The position numbers and the translations under genes were made by a program. From Bacteroidota bacterium (lineage in GTDB: Bacteria; Bacteroidota; Bacteroidia; M30B66), in contig JAIXUS010000064.1 in assembly GCA_027483445.1 (NCBI GenBank), forward strand, positions 1 to 64,000: a stretch of DNA of 64,000 bases, in the 5' to 3' direction. Below are positions 33,601 to 41,326 of the stretch, one piece after another. Positions within the stretch are counted from its first letter, which is position 1; every line of letters begins with the position of its first letter. Below the pieces are notes generated by a model. The model had not been told where the DNA came from. It ran no database searches and was given only the letters and a program-made list of their open reading frames with translations.

Positions 33601-35246
33601 GTCTTCGTGCCGGTTGGCAAAGTGCCAGCGGAGCTATGACAGTTGGACGTGGCTACATCGCAACAGCCTCTAATACCGCCAACTTCAACGGCTTTGCAAA
33701 CAATGGTTCGCTTAGCTATGGCCCAATGGTGAATGGTTCCTTTACTAGCTTTAACTTGATTGGAAACCCTTATCCAAGTGCACTTTCAGCCAGCGCCTTC
33801 GTAGCTGCAAATCCTCAAATTGGCGGTTCCGCACTGTATTTCTGGGATGACGACGGATCTTCCGGTACCGATTACGATGCTGCTGAAGACTATGCCATAT
33901 GGAATAACGTTGGATTTGTTTCAGGCCCTAACAGTGGTTTGACCTTCAACGGTAACATTGCTTCTTGTCAAGGTTTCTTCATCGACGCGCAAAACACCAA
34001 CTCGGTGCAATTTAACAACTCGATGAGAACCACTTCGAACAGCGCGTTCTTCTCAACCGAGCCAATCGAGCGTTTCTGGTTAAGTGTAACCACAGAAGGC
34101 AATCATTACAATGAAACATTGATTGCTTTCCGTCCCGACGCTACTGATGGAATCGATAATCAGTACGATGCCCGTAAGATGCGTGGTAACGAGAACATTG
34201 CCTTCTACTCAAAGGCTGATGGCGAAGATTTAGCTATACAAGCGATTTCTTTGTTAAGCAACGATAAAATTGTTGGTCTAGGTCTTGAAGCCGCCGCAAG
34301 CGGACCTCAGACTCTTCGACTGAAGCATGTAGATAACATCGAGGAATCTGTTCAGATTATTCTGGAAGACACAAAGTTGGGGGTATTCCAAAACCTGCGC
34401 AACAATCCTAACTACAACTACGTGTACGACACTCAGTATGATGTGAATCGCTTCCGACTGCACCTCAAGCCTTCGGTGTTCATCTCTTCGACTACGGAAA
34501 GCTGTGTTCAGAACGATGCAACAATCACCATTCACAGCCCGTCATCCACAGCGTGGTCTTATAATGTGACTAACGAGCAGGGTATTTCTGTGGCTCAGGA
34601 ACAATCGTTTAGCGGAACCGCGCAAATAAACAACCTCAGCGGTGGCAATTACTTTATAATGTTGAGTAATGCATTTGGAAGTGTGCTGCAACGCGAAGTG
34701 GTTGTGCCTTCTGGTAGTCCGGTAACTGCTGCCATTACTGCCAATACGAATACGGCTGATGCTTTGGAAGCACCGGTTCAGTTTACGGCTAACGTGGCCG
34801 GGGCTACCGACTTCACTTGGGATTTTGGTGATGGGTCGATCGTAACTGGATCACTTAACCCCGCGCATACCTACGCTGAACCTGGCGTGTACACTGTTAC
34901 CTTTATCGCCTCTAACGCAAACTGTATGGAAGTGAAAACCATGCAGATTACAGTAAGAGCGAACCCAACCGGTATCAGTGCCATCGACAAGCAAAGCTTC
35001 CGAATTTACCCGAATCCGGTTAGCAGTGTGGCTATGGTGCAGTTGAATATGCCTGAGCGTGAGTCGAATCTGACCGTAAACGTGCTCGATGCAGCCGGCC
35101 GCCTGGTGTTAACCCGCGTTTTTGAGAATGTGGATAAGAAAGCCAGTCTTGAACTTGAAGTGAATGGGCTTGAAGCCGGAGTTTACCAAGTGTTGGTAAA
35201 TGGCAGCAAGTTCAGTACAACAGGACGCATTACGAAGGCTGAGTAA
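24612..35246 (+). CDS. Giant (3544 aa) modular T9SS surface protein
   Basis: I start at MYTFLFNQKWIGRS (24612), which gives a clean signal peptide ending QANAQ; an ATG at 24387 would put it 75 residues inside. The body is Gly/Asn/Thr/Ser-rich beta-solenoid-like sequence (xNGNLTxxxG, GGTIEYN, TFxGNxxQ). Four modules begin with a W-rich motif, near residues 625, 1495, 2403 and 2809 (SGDWADPNTWT, NGLWNSPTTWS, AGDWNTPSSWS, SSDWNNPANWT), each followed by a GDNIVIL-like strand. A PKD domain (FTWDFGDGS) sits near 3400 and a type A sorting domain (FRIYPNPVSS to the end) near 3463. Probably a long surface adhesin or S-layer-like fibre. It is single-gene, with a terminator right behind. Confidence 0.88.
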   Translation: MYTFLFNQKWIGRSLMLLVLMLFGFTQANAQVVNYTTTGTSWVSASFSPNGLPDADDNVTITSAMVAPTSAVSVGSLTINSGFSLTLNSGNFTVNGATQVNGTLTDNNNAGTNTFNGTFTVASGGNFTVTTTSPIQFGGNITNQGTFNRSGTASITFLNSLSLNGTGTIALGGGTITVAADRVVTNNATVTLNTLNGGNSASTWTNGNASALTVASGTPMSLGILDAGSFPNLVTYSAAGNQTLKSAAYHNLAISGNSGSKSVPSIIVRGNLASNIVSPGNLAFQAGATLTFEESNFATFALNGLANPTFQNVVINKPGGTLQYNTGASSLTHIFSTLTVASGEFNLGTNSTTIRVDGNLGGIGTIHMGNTAGNVLRLRGSSNAIGTLAGTSGTVDYNANGTQSIFSSNNYQTLLISGTGLKTLSGDVSVLNTMNVSVNALVSLGASNLRIGPNATLQGSFSASRYFITDGSGSLIKEGDAVTDFRAPNMPGTDGTYPVGTSGGLYNPFIITSLSATVTGNGAISVRAVPTRQPNVPYFNNALTKYWDIVTTNLSSITANANFQYLGAEVIGPPGSQLNYVPRVWNGSALVPPTGASSSGINPFLTVGTNFLTGQWTALDPQVRTILYSYQSGDWADPNTWTIDPSGSTLVSPVVPSSGDNIVILPGRTVTTSVSRTVSSVILENGATLDFGTTTGNSIGAISGEGTLRISALVSPVTLPTGTFTNFVAPNGGTIEYYNLPATSVLPSIATYNNLRITNSTGTSFNAQVNAGATINGNLTISRTGSGDANFLFGTGNNTYSVGGNVFIGAGCRLGIASTNSHNFSINGNLTVNGQIVLQNGAAHTATAGRATLTFRGATTNNVASIAAGATATFFDFFVDKNDGFELFVDASPTSTVNFWGAGIGVEPINGILRLGPNITVPRLGQNDGGNYNLGSSTRLPVLWIDGANVTDGGTGGAIVPYGTLRITAGSLTCTNGQRSVVLRESGTFQIDGGTVNMGLFRTSNQLSIGVHRGSFIMNGGVMNLDGNSSLSGDYAIFSIAYADNGFRMSGGTINISRPGTSGGGLMIGSNALNYNVTGGTINLNVTGNFNFDISTRAPLWNLNVARTVAGTGQARISTINFNDGSANSLTAQPLVVLNNFNLNGPSAFTFNANGNNVEVKGNFNINTGISYASGANTLIFSGNSAQVFTVDGTLTGGLNNLTVNKGGVSVLTIAGSASTISAVGGLNLLTGILDDGGKTLSFGGNVINNSSHIGTGRITLNGTSPQTIGGNGTGTFQNLEIASTAGAVGSVGVTATNTVRVNGNLNIATDRLFSIGIFRLRLQAASAITAVPGAFSNNRYIRTAGFLSDGGIVKTYSNTAAFLFPFGTAFAGYTPATIQFSAAPSAWGTLNIRPVASRQLYVTDPDCYEYYWKIGSTGFSGIPANSVNHTFNYGNLADNVNYIPAYYNFQNIAYTTINDVNQVVEASNNILFTGVSYVNGDFTAGSPAAFGIVVPFYSRANGLWNSPTTWSNVAFGGPPASSIPSASTPVYIGDGVSFFHTVNVNQNNTFSGSLIIDAGSTLNVGSTTGHNFGALPFATAGGAGRLRISSSTPTAEFPGGDFGIFFTEEGGTTEYYTTGTDFSIPTVTAAPTNMNIVSYRNLVVNPLGTNTVTLPNSNLEIFENFEQTGASSTLVNNAASRTMNVRGNMNVTGGTLQFRAGANQNFVLANDLNVSAGASILVENAGSAVHTMSINGNLTNNGLIDFNEASDVNLSFVGNVDRGITGLTGTAVTRLSGLTIDKGVGQGTVFTINVAGTLTAPTNNWLNLLNGTLRLAKSANLTLTDQAGANFLIPQTSAFIVDHPSAVVNVGMANSNNADLLLAGRLSILQGVVNVGDQINDTHNDLEYASTGNPELRIEGNGVLNVNGQIRRSVLNLLGALTYTQRDNSTVLVRGRNPGLTQNTNHQRAKFEVVGQGSSFTMEDDALLIVDRTGVASGAFGDFRLEPETVNISGGEIRIGTGSTVTGSQFIFAAQPSLWNLTVDGTFTSKNLTIADYPLTVNRNLSVLGGSVFNAAGLSVNIGGNLVNENSVSTPGVTFGGFRPATATQTTTFFGNTATQFITGASGNLTNFANLVISNPAPTAVLNLSANSNIRVEGQLQLIDGDMDMGTSTATVRGNILNNGTITNGSGSFLIANGTSVQDITGDGSGVFGNLEINNSAGAELKAAIAVNGELRLTNGLFYINNHLLTIGELGTITGAFSPSRMIRVNGVLSDGGIRKFFPAGPQNVLLPFGVTLKYTPARINVTSNSTAGSVTVKPVNTRHPATTDPLPKELLYYWNTSSTGFSPSTVVTHTYTYLPSDASNGNESAYVAGRYFNNVWTPQFGIPGTVNPASDNITISGVNYFDGDFTAGEPSEFDQLLVFYSRVTAGDWNTPSSWSVDPVLQHNGAPSVTAPSFNSVVIAPTHTITATTNSLNAPTSEINGTLNLNNTFGHNFGTVTGTGTIRMTPNASNQFIFPGGNLSTFLSTAGGTIEYNSAGTATLPSQSTYNNLNFTGLGTKNLSVVDVQINGNLTIQSGAVVNLSNRNINLRGNFTNVPGVSGFAAGTGVFTLSGGAQAINNAVQFSNLSINGAGIKQLNASIAVTSSLTLSSGIISTGANAISLLSNASVTGGSAASHVNGNLQKGIASATSSKFFEVGDGSSYAPVNVSFTGSTNSAGSLTVRTTVGDHPDVGSSLLDPARSVNRFYSIVNIGVVGFSSAAATFNFNSSDLDGSVNTNSLSIGRYNGVTWDSPTVGLRTPTSTQVTGLTSFGEFQVAEEFSGGLVWNGSTSSDWNNPANWTPNVVPSVSDDIQILTGTFAPSFLTPGNGFCRNISFTPGASITVPSGYELTVSGNWVGANTIVSGSGRVVFNSASAVHSGNTTFRGVLSVTNGASLATGDGITIDNNASLMHGAGTPGGGGTVTGRVNVRRTGSSSLNIYNYWSSPISNGSVNSLGQNRFQYSPSAATGTDVEGLRAGWQSASGAMTVGRGYIATASNTANFNGFANNGSLSYGPMVNGSFTSFNLIGNPYPSALSASAFVAANPQIGGSALYFWDDDGSSGTDYDAAEDYAIWNNVGFVSGPNSGLTFNGNIASCQGFFIDAQNTNSVQFNNSMRTTSNSAFFSTEPIERFWLSVTTEGNHYNETLIAFRPDATDGIDNQYDARKMRGNENIAFYSKADGEDLAIQAISLLSNDKIVGLGLEAAASGPQTLRLKHVDNIEESVQIILEDTKLGVFQNLRNNPNYNYVYDTQYDVNRFRLHLKPSVFISSTTESCVQNDATITIHSPSSTAWSYNVTNEQGISVAQEQSFSGTAQINNLSGGNYFIMLSNAFGSVLQREVVVPSGSPVTAAITANTNTADALEAPVQFTANVAGATDFTWDFGDGSIVTGSLNPAHTYAEPGVYTVTFIASNANCMEVKTMQITVRANPTGISAIDKQSFRIYPNPVSSVAMVQLNMPERESNLTVNVLDAAGRLVLTRVFENVDKKASLELEVNGLEAGVYQVLVNGSKFSTTGRITKAE

Positions 35247-35268
35247 TTCTCATACCGAAAATTAACCG

Positions 35269-35303
35269 AAGGGGGCTCTTTCTAACGAATGAGCCCCTTT
35301 TTC
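35269..35303 (+). terminator. Intrinsic terminator of the giant gene
   Basis: GGGGCTC (35272-35278) pairs with GAGCCCC (35291-35297), loop about 12 bases, followed by TTTTTC. It lies 23 bases after the stop codon. Confidence 0.9.
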
Positions 35304-35661
35304 TTTAGCAGAAAGCTGAAGGATTTTATTTTCGCGTTCCATCACCTGCTATAGCCAGCAATTGTATGGGCTGTGTTTAAGCTTAAATTTCAATCAATTG
35401 GGCTTTCTGAAAAGCACTCAATCTTATCATTCATAGTGCTTTAGCCAATACTTGAATGGAATTGATTGTAAGGGTCTCTCATGGCGATTCGAAAATTCAA
35501 GTACTGTTGAATTCATGAAGTCACATTTTTCGGGAATCAAAAATTCAGCATTGGCTTCGTTGCCTGAGGCTCGAAGAATTCAATTCAAGCTAAGCTGTGA
35601 ATTGTTGCTCCAGCTCTCTATTTTATCTATTGTTTCCGGAAACTTTGGATATTAATGAAGG
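35304..35661. other. Intergenic stretch without a supported gene
   Basis: About 360 bases between convergent genes. A 67-codon plus-strand frame (35452-35655) has no recognisable family, signal peptide or promoter and is judged non-coding. No hairpin with T-run for the minus-strand regulator gene was seen. Confidence 0.4.
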
Positions 35662-37491
35662 CTAAAATTTCTTCACGAATTCATCTAAACTGGCTTCTTC
35701 TGATAGCTCGAGCTTCTTTTTCAATCGATACTTTGTTTTTCTCACACTGTCCATGGAAATACCCAGCATTTGCGAAATCTCTCTGGAGTCGGAATTCAGT
35801 CGAATTAGCATGAACAAGCGTTGCTCTGCCGCAGTAATGTCGGGGTAGGATTCTCTGAGCTTCTGTATAATCCCCGGATAAACATTGTCGAAGTACTTTT
35901 TGAACCGCATCCAGTCATCCTCCGTAAGGATTTTAAACCCAAACAGCGATTCAATATTTTCAGGTTGAGGTTGATCAGTACTTGTCTCATCAACCAAGAC
36001 CGTATTATGCTGCCGTTGTGAGAGATTTTCCTCCAGTGTTTTAATCTGCTGCGACTTTTCTTTGAGGGTGCTTACATAATCAGTCAGTTGTTGCTTGTGA
36101 AAGTCAAGCTCATGTTGAACTTTTTCAAATTCTGCTTTCTGGAGTCTTTCCTCGAGCTTTCTTTTTTCTTCCTTTCTGCGATTCCTGGTGATGAGTAACA
36201 AGCCCGTAATCAAGATAATCGATAGGATTGAGATGATTATGGTTGTAAGAATCCAAATCCAGTTTTCTTTGTGTTTTTCGGCCAATTTTGAGGCCTGAAG
36301 TTCGTTTTCCTTCTTCTGTGTTTCATACTGAATCTGGATTTCATCAATCGCCTTTTTGTTTTCAAGATTGAATATTGAATCAGAAACGGCTTGCTTCTTT
36401 TTCAAATAAGCACTGGCTAGTTTAAAGTCGTTTCTTCGCTCTGCAATTTGGGCTAGGCGAGAAAATGTCCTTACCGTGATTTGTCCCTGCATCTTTCGCT
36501 GTTCATTGATGGCCAACGAGCGCAACAATAAATCCTCACTCTCATTTAAATTGCCGGTTTCCATTTCGCAAACACCAATATTATACAGCTGAATAGGTGT
36601 TTGTAAACTGTCGCCAGTTGAATCGGTGAGCGCTTTCGATTTGAGTAGCCAGCTTTTGGCTCCCTGAAAGTTGCCTGTACTCATCTCACTCACCGCCATA
36701 TTGTTGTAAGTTTGAGCGATTCCTTCAGAATAGCTTTCGTCTTCAAACGACTTCAAAGCCAATAGGTTGTAATACCTAAACTGAGAAATGTCTCCTTTGA
36801 TTTGATACATTTCTCCAAACGTTAAGTAGGTACTTGCAAGGGCAATTTTTGAAGGCTGCTTTTTGTAGTAGTCTAGGCACCCAAGAAGGATTTTCTCTGC
36901 CTTCTCAAAATTGTTCTGACGATAATTCACAGACGCTATTTCGCGCAAGGTGGCAAACATGCCTGCAGAATCCTTTAACGATTCATACAGCTTCAGAGCC
37001 TTAACGTGAGTCCTGTTGGCTTCTACAAAGTCGCCAAGGTATATTTGAGTAGCCCCTAGCCAGTTTAATGTATGCCCAACTGAAGCTGAATCTTTGTTTT
37101 GTAGCATCTTTTGTACAGAGCTACTAAAAGATTTTTGAGCTTTTTCAAAGGCGCCGGCTCTAACAGCTAATTCACCTTCCCATAAATCCCAGTACCCGGA
37201 TTCTTCGGCCTCTGTTTTGAAATGTCTGTAGTAAATCCGACTAAGTCTTTCAAATTCCTCTGCTGAAATAAACTCAATCGAAGCGCTTAGGGCTCTCCTC
37301 AGAAACGAATCAGCCTGTGATCTTGATTCAAACGTTGTTTTTGAGTGGATGGAAGTGTCAACCCTTGCCAATTCTACAATAATGTAACTTGCCGAATCGG
37401 GAACGTCGGCTCCATGGCCTTGTTCCTCTGAATGCTGCCCACATCCTGTACTAATGGCAATCGCCGCGAAAACTGTCCAGATCCTCCACAT
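35662..37491 (-). CDS. TPR membrane protein with C-terminal LuxR-type helix-turn-helix
   Basis: 609 aa. N-terminal hydrophobic stretch ending in GCGQ, a possible signal peptide or weak lipobox. Residues about 80-360 are TPR repeats (HTLNWLGATQIYLGDF, ASTYLTFGEMYQIKGD, AQTYNNMAVSEMSTGNF, IQLYNIGVCEMETGNL). A membrane helix lies at about 418-440 (WILTTIIISILSIILITGLLL), followed by a coiled coil of about 90 residues. The C-terminus (DITAAEQRLFMLIRLNSDSREISQMLGISMDSVRKTKYRLKKKL) is a GerE/LuxR DNA-binding helix-turn-helix. The layout suggests a one-protein sensor: periplasmic TPRs, one membrane pass and a cytoplasmic DNA-binding domain. Its target genes are unknown. Confidence 0.82.
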   Translation of the reverse strand: MWRIWTVFAAIAISTGCGQHSEEQGHGADVPDSASYIIVELARVDTSIHSKTTFESRSQADSFLRRALSASIEFISAEEFERLSRIYYRHFKTEAEESGYWDLWEGELAVRAGAFEKAQKSFSSSVQKMLQNKDSASVGHTLNWLGATQIYLGDFVEANRTHVKALKLYESLKDSAGMFATLREIASVNYRQNNFEKAEKILLGCLDYYKKQPSKIALASTYLTFGEMYQIKGDISQFRYYNLLALKSFEDESYSEGIAQTYNNMAVSEMSTGNFQGAKSWLLKSKALTDSTGDSLQTPIQLYNIGVCEMETGNLNESEDLLLRSLAINEQRKMQGQITVRTFSRLAQIAERRNDFKLASAYLKKKQAVSDSIFNLENKKAIDEIQIQYETQKKENELQASKLAEKHKENWIWILTTIIISILSIILITGLLLITRNRRKEEKRKLEERLQKAEFEKVQHELDFHKQQLTDYVSTLKEKSQQIKTLEENLSQRQHNTVLVDETSTDQPQPENIESLFGFKILTEDDWMRFKKYFDNVYPGIIQKLRESYPDITAAEQRLFMLIRLNSDSREISQMLGISMDSVRKTKYRLKKKLELSEEASLDEFVKKF

Positions 37492-38132
37492 ACTCTAATT
37501 GGCAAATTTGTAAAATAGGTGAATACCTTCACTAAATGCCATAGAAACTTATTGACAAATTAGCTGAGTGTCAAAATTACATTTTAAGGCGATCACTTGC
37601 TCAGGATAATGTTTGGAACTCATTAAACTGATTTTTTAAACAATAGATAATCAATTAACTGTGGATTTTGTCAACGGTGTTGTCTACGCTCAGAAAATCA
37701 CTTTTGTCCTCCAAAGTGTACGTGATTGAGGGGCGTGTCGCAAAGTTTAACTCCGTAACCTTGTAATGGGTAATAACCCATCACAAACACACCTGTTTTT
37801 ATATCTGAGGCGAACCGCCCTTCTCCAAACCAAATGGCCGAAGGGCGGTTTGATTTTTAACCAATGCCGTGCAACTGAACTGTTATAGTGGCCCTTACCC
37901 AAAAGTCTGGAAAATGTGTTGAGCCACTTCCGCTTACTTTTTGCGGGCTACAACCAGCACTTGCTTTTGTCATCTGTAAACACAAAAAATCTACTCTCCC
38001 GAGATCTTTATACGTCTGCTCAATTGAGGTTTGGGTAGCGGTGAATATGGCTGCCCTAAACCTTTATTAATGAAAGATTTTCACAGGCAATAGGTCTTAA
38101 CACCTATTCTGATTTTCGTTATTCAGCAAAAC
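37492..38132. other. 640-base intergenic region with hairpins; candidate small RNA
   Basis: Two minus-strand genes flank it, yet it holds plus-oriented structures. A stem TTGTAATGGGT/ACCCATCACAA (37761-37786, one mismatch) is followed by a T-run at 37796, and a strong terminator-like hairpin lies at 37813-37857. CACTTTTG (37699-37706) resembles a -7 box, which would give an RNA of about 140 nt. No coding frame in it is convincing. Confidence 0.3.
37813..37857 (+). terminator. Plus-strand intrinsic terminator-like hairpin
   Basis: AACCGCCCTTC (37813-37823) and GAAGGGCGGTT (37840-37850) pair perfectly over 11 bp with a 16-base loop, followed by TGATTTTT. The T-run lies only on the plus side, so it would end a plus-strand transcript, for which no gene is annotated upstream. 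Confidence 0.7.
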
Positions 38133-38609
38133 TCAACGCAAGAGTTGAATCAACTCATTTTCGTTTGGTGTCCAGCTGCCTGTTTTTGAAAATACGATTT
38201 CTCCTTTCGGATTGTAAACCAATACTGTTGGAAGGGTGTACACCCCATATTCCTTGAACGCTCTGTCTAATCGGTATAGCATTGGTTTTTCCAGGGTCTC
38301 TTCGAAATACTTAAGGGAACTTAATTTTTCGTCACTTAACAGGTAAAATCCAATATTTTGCTTTTCCATAAAGGGCATCAGACCAACCCAATGTGGCAGT
38401 TCGCGCCGACAGTCGATGCACCACGTGGCAAAAAACTGGAAGATATAGAGCGAACGGTTTTCTTGTTGAGGTTGAAAGGGCAGACCATTGAGTTGTTGAG
38501 CTTGAATGCCTTGCCACTCTAAGCTGGGAGCTACTCGGTATCGCTGGTAAATGAAGATTCCTGCGGCAATTACTAAGGCCACAGCAATCCATTTGCGTTT
38601 CCGGCTCAT
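38133..38609 (-). CDS. Membrane-anchored thioredoxin-like (TlpA-type) protein
   Basis: 158 aa. One N-terminal membrane helix (about 6-22) places the domain in the periplasm. Thioredoxin fold with active site WCIDC (Cys64, Cys67) after FQFFATW, and the cis-Pro loop [15 protein letters not shown]. Likely a disulfide reductase or isomerase of the TlpA/ResA kind; the partner is unknown. Its ATG overlaps the stop of... the downstream rocD reads the same way: the rocD TGA (38606-38608) overlaps this ATG (38607-38609), so rocD is upstream and the two are coupled. That linkage of an amino-acid enzyme with a thioredoxin is unusual. Confidence 0.85.
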   Translation of the reverse strand: MSRKRKWIAVALVIAAGIFIYQRYRVAPSLEWQGIQAQQLNGLPFQPQQENRSLYIFQFFATWCIDCRRELPHWVGLMPFMEKQNIGFYLLSDEKLSSLKYFEETLEKPMLYRLDRAFKEYGVYTLPTVLVYNPKGEIVFSKTGSWTPNENELIQLLR

Positions 38610-39850
38610 CCTTTTAAGCTTTGCGCAATAATGTCGATGCAGGCATCCATTTGCTCATGATTTATCACCAATGGTGGTGCAAAACGGATGATATCGCCAT
38701 GGGTCGGTTTGGCCAGTAAGCCATTGTGCATCATACGAATACATATGTCCCAGGCACTTACTCCATCACGCTCATCAATCACAATCGCGTTGAGTAAACC
38801 TTTGCCACGAATGGTCTTGATCTTCGGGGAGTTTATAGCCTTTAGTCCTGCACGAAGTTGCTCCCCGCGAATTCGCGCATTCTCTGCGAGTCGCTCATCA
38901 CGAACCACTTCTAATGCCTCCTTTGCAATGTGACAAGCCAGTGGGTTGCCCCCAAAAGTGCTTCCGTGTTCGCCCGGCTTAATGGTAAGCATAACTTCAT
39001 GACTGCTCAAAACCACCGAAACCGGATAAAATCCGCCCGAAAGGGCCTTGCCCAAAATGAGCACATCCGGTTTAACTCCTTCGTGGCAACAGGCAAGCAG
39101 TTGTCCCGTTCGGGCAATGCCTGTTTGAATTTCGTCGGCAATCATCAACACATTGTATTGCGTGCAAAGCAATCGCACCGCAGCAATATAACCGGCATCC
39201 GGAACATTCACTCCAGCTTCGCCCTGAATCGGTTCGAATAAAAATCCGGCTACGTGCGGATGGGCAATTGCAGCCTCTAAAGCCTGAAGGTCGTTATACG
39301 GAATCACCTCAAAACCAGGCGTAAATGGGCCAAATTCTCGCCTTGAGTCTGGATCTGTAGAGGCTGAAACTATCGAAATGGTCCGACCGTGGAAGTTCTG
39401 ACTGCAAACTACAATCTTCGCCTGATTTTCAGGAACACCCTTCACTTGATAGGCCCATTTTCTGGCCAGCTTAAGAGCCGTTTCGACTCCTTCGGCACCG
39501 GTGTTCATCGGTAAAACGCGTTCGAATCCAAAATAAGCCGTTACGTACTCGGAAAACTCCGCAAATTCGCGATTGTGAAAAGCCCTGGAGGTTAAGGTAA
39601 TTTTTGAGGCCTGTTTGTAAAGGGCCTTTAAAATTCTTGGATGACAATGTCCTTGATTTACAGCCGAATAGGCTGAAAGGAAGTCGAAATACCTTTTGCC
39701 CTCAACATCCCAAACAAAGATACCTTCGCCACGTTCGAGCACAACAGGCAAGGGGTGGTAGTTGTGCGCCGAATGCGCCTCCTCGCGGGCAATGAAATCG
39801 GCATTGCTGTTGGCAACGATGTGGTCTGTAAAGGATGATGTAGAATGCAT
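38606..39850 (-). CDS. rocD: Ornithine aminotransferase
   Basis: 414 aa, class III PLP-dependent aminotransferase. It moves the delta-amino group of ornithine to 2-oxoglutarate, giving glutamate semialdehyde (arginine/proline interconversion). Motifs: [62 protein letters not shown], the Asp of [20 protein letters not shown] with the PLP lysine, and [13 protein letters not shown]. The open frame extends to 40258, but that part overlaps rlmD on the other strand and lacks homology to the family; start at MHSTSS (39850). A good -7 box, TACCTTTG (39872-39879 minus), is just upstream. Confidence 0.93.
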   Translation of the reverse strand: MHSTSSFTDHIVANSNADFIAREEAHSAHNYHPLPVVLERGEGIFVWDVEGKRYFDFLSAYSAVNQGHCHPRILKALYKQASKITLTSRAFHNREFAEFSEYVTAYFGFERVLPMNTGAEGVETALKLARKWAYQVKGVPENQAKIVVCSQNFHGRTISIVSASTDPDSRREFGPFTPGFEVIPYNDLQALEAAIAHPHVAGFLFEPIQGEAGVNVPDAGYIAAVRLLCTQYNVLMIADEIQTGIARTGQLLACCHEGVKPDVLILGKALSGGFYPVSVVLSSHEVMLTIKPGEHGSTFGGNPLACHIAKEALEVVRDERLAENARIRGEQLRAGLKAINSPKIKTIRGKGLLNAIVIDERDGVSAWDICIRMMHNGLLAKPTHGDIIRFAPPLVINHEQMDACIDIIAQSLKG

Positions 39851-39871
39851 AAACGTGCTGATAATGCTTCG

Positions 39872-39879
39872 CAAAGGTA
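39872..39879 (-). promoter_or_regulatory. -7 box of rocD
   Basis: TACCTTTG on the minus strand fits TAnnTTTG and lies 21 bases upstream of the rocD ATG. It supports the start at 39850 rather than the longer frame. The -33 element is not clear. Confidence 0.45.
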
Positions 39880-39922
39880 GCTTTTTAGCGCAATTCCGTA
39901 GTTTTTGCTGAACTTGCGCCCA

Positions 39923-41326
39923 ATGAGAAAACACGATAAACCAATTCAGGTTTTGCCTGAACTGCAAATTACCGCTCTTTCGTCTGATGGCAGAGGCATT
40001 GCCCGGCTGGAAGGCCTGGTTGTTTTTGTGGAGGATGCCCTTCCCGGCGATGTGATGGACGTACGCGTAACCCGAAAAAAGAGCGGTTACCGTGAGGCTG
40101 TTCCTCATCGTATTGTTCAAGAATCTCCAATGCGAATTGATGCCGCATGCGCCCACTTTGAGCTTTGCGGCGGCTGTACCTGGCAGCGAATTACCTATGC
40201 CGATCAGCTGATGCACAAGGAGAAGACTGTAATTGATGCCCTTAAGCGAATTGGCCATTTGGACTTACCCCTTCATCAGCCCATTTTGGGCGCTCCTGAG
40301 GCGTTCCACTACCGCAATAAACTCGAGTTTACTTTCTCGGCAACCCGTTGGCTTACGGCCTCCGAAATAGCCGATTCTGAGAGGATTGACCGTCGGGCCC
40401 TTGGTTTTCACATGCCTGGAAGGTTCGATAAAGTCATCCCCATTGATACCTGTTTATTGATGGATGACCTGGCCAACCAAATTCGAAATCGGGTGCGCGA
40501 CTGGGCTATGGAGGCCGATCTATCGTTTTACCATCCAATTCAGCATGTTGGATTACTTCGCAACCTGTTGCTACGGCGAAACCGTAAAGGCGAATGGATG
40601 GTGGTGATCAGTGCTACTGAAGCCAACGATGCTGTATTCAAACTTCTTGAACAACTCAAGGAGACTTTTCCCCAGGTTGTTTCGCTCATGTATGCTGTAA
40701 ACACCAAGCGCAACGACGTTTGGTACGACCTCGAAATACAGCTGTATCATGGTGAGGCCTTTTTGGTGGAGGAGATGGATGACCTTCGGTTCCGCATCGG
40801 GCCCAAGTCGTTCTACCAAACTAACCCCGAGCAAGCCCATGTGTTATACAAGAAAGTGAGGGAATTGGCCCAATTAACCGGTTCAGAGCATGTGTATGAT
40901 CTCTACACGGGAACGGGAACTATTGCCTTGTTTTTGGCTTCCATGGCCCGTAAAGTTACAGGTGTTGAATATGTGGAAGCAGCTGTTGAAGACGCCCGGC
41001 TGAATGCCTCGCTGAATGGAATTTCGCATGCGGAGTTTTTTGCGGGCGACATGAAAGATGTATTGGTACCCGGTTTTTTTGAGGGTGAAGGATATCCGGA
41101 GGTAATTATTACCGATCCACCCAGAGCAGGCATGCACAACGCTGTTTGTGAGCGTATTGTTGAAAGTGGTGCGGGGCGCGTGGTGTACGTAAGTTGTAAT
41201 CCATCTACTCAGGCGCGTGATTTGGCCTTGATGGATACCGCCTATCGGGTTACGGCTGTTCAGCCTGTCGACATGTTTCCCCAGACTACTCATGTTGAGA
41301 ATATCGTATTGTTGGAAAAACGATGA
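39923..41326 (+). CDS. rlmD: 23S rRNA (uracil-C5)-methyltransferase, RlmD/RlmCD family
   Basis: 467 aa. N-terminal TRAM domain ([30 protein letters not shown]), an iron-sulfur Cys cluster [10 protein letters not shown], and a C-terminal Rossmann methyltransferase with [15 protein letters not shown] (SAM), [11 protein letters not shown] and catalytic [15 protein letters not shown]. It methylates U1939 (or U747) of 23S rRNA in the cytosol; which position cannot be read from sequence. ATG at 39923 is chosen over TTG at 39905. The stop overlaps the next ATG as ATGA, so it is co-translated with a TPMT-like methyltransferase. Confidence 0.92.
   Translation: MRKHDKPIQVLPELQITALSSDGRGIARLEGLVVFVEDALPGDVMDVRVTRKKSGYREAVPHRIVQESPMRIDAACAHFELCGGCTWQRITYADQLMHKEKTVIDALKRIGHLDLPLHQPILGAPEAFHYRNKLEFTFSATRWLTASEIADSERIDRRALGFHMPGRFDKVIPIDTCLLMDDLANQIRNRVRDWAMEADLSFYHPIQHVGLLRNLLLRRNRKGEWMVVISATEANDAVFKLLEQLKETFPQVVSLMYAVNTKRNDVWYDLEIQLYHGEAFLVEEMDDLRFRIGPKSFYQTNPEQAHVLYKKVRELAQLTGSEHVYDLYTGTGTIALFLASMARKVTGVEYVEAAVEDARLNASLNGISHAEFFAGDMKDVLVPGFFEGEGYPEVIITDPPRAGMHNAVCERIVESGAGRVVYVSCNPSTQARDLALMDTAYRVTAVQPVDMFPQTTHVENIVLLEKR

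Noticed and set aside
35452-35655. 67-aa plus-strand ORF
   Set aside because: No promoter, family or signal; lies in a convergent gap and looks like chance.
39851-40258. N-terminal extension of the rocD frame
   Set aside because: It overlaps rlmD on the other strand, has no family similarity, and a -7 box lies between it and the chosen ATG.
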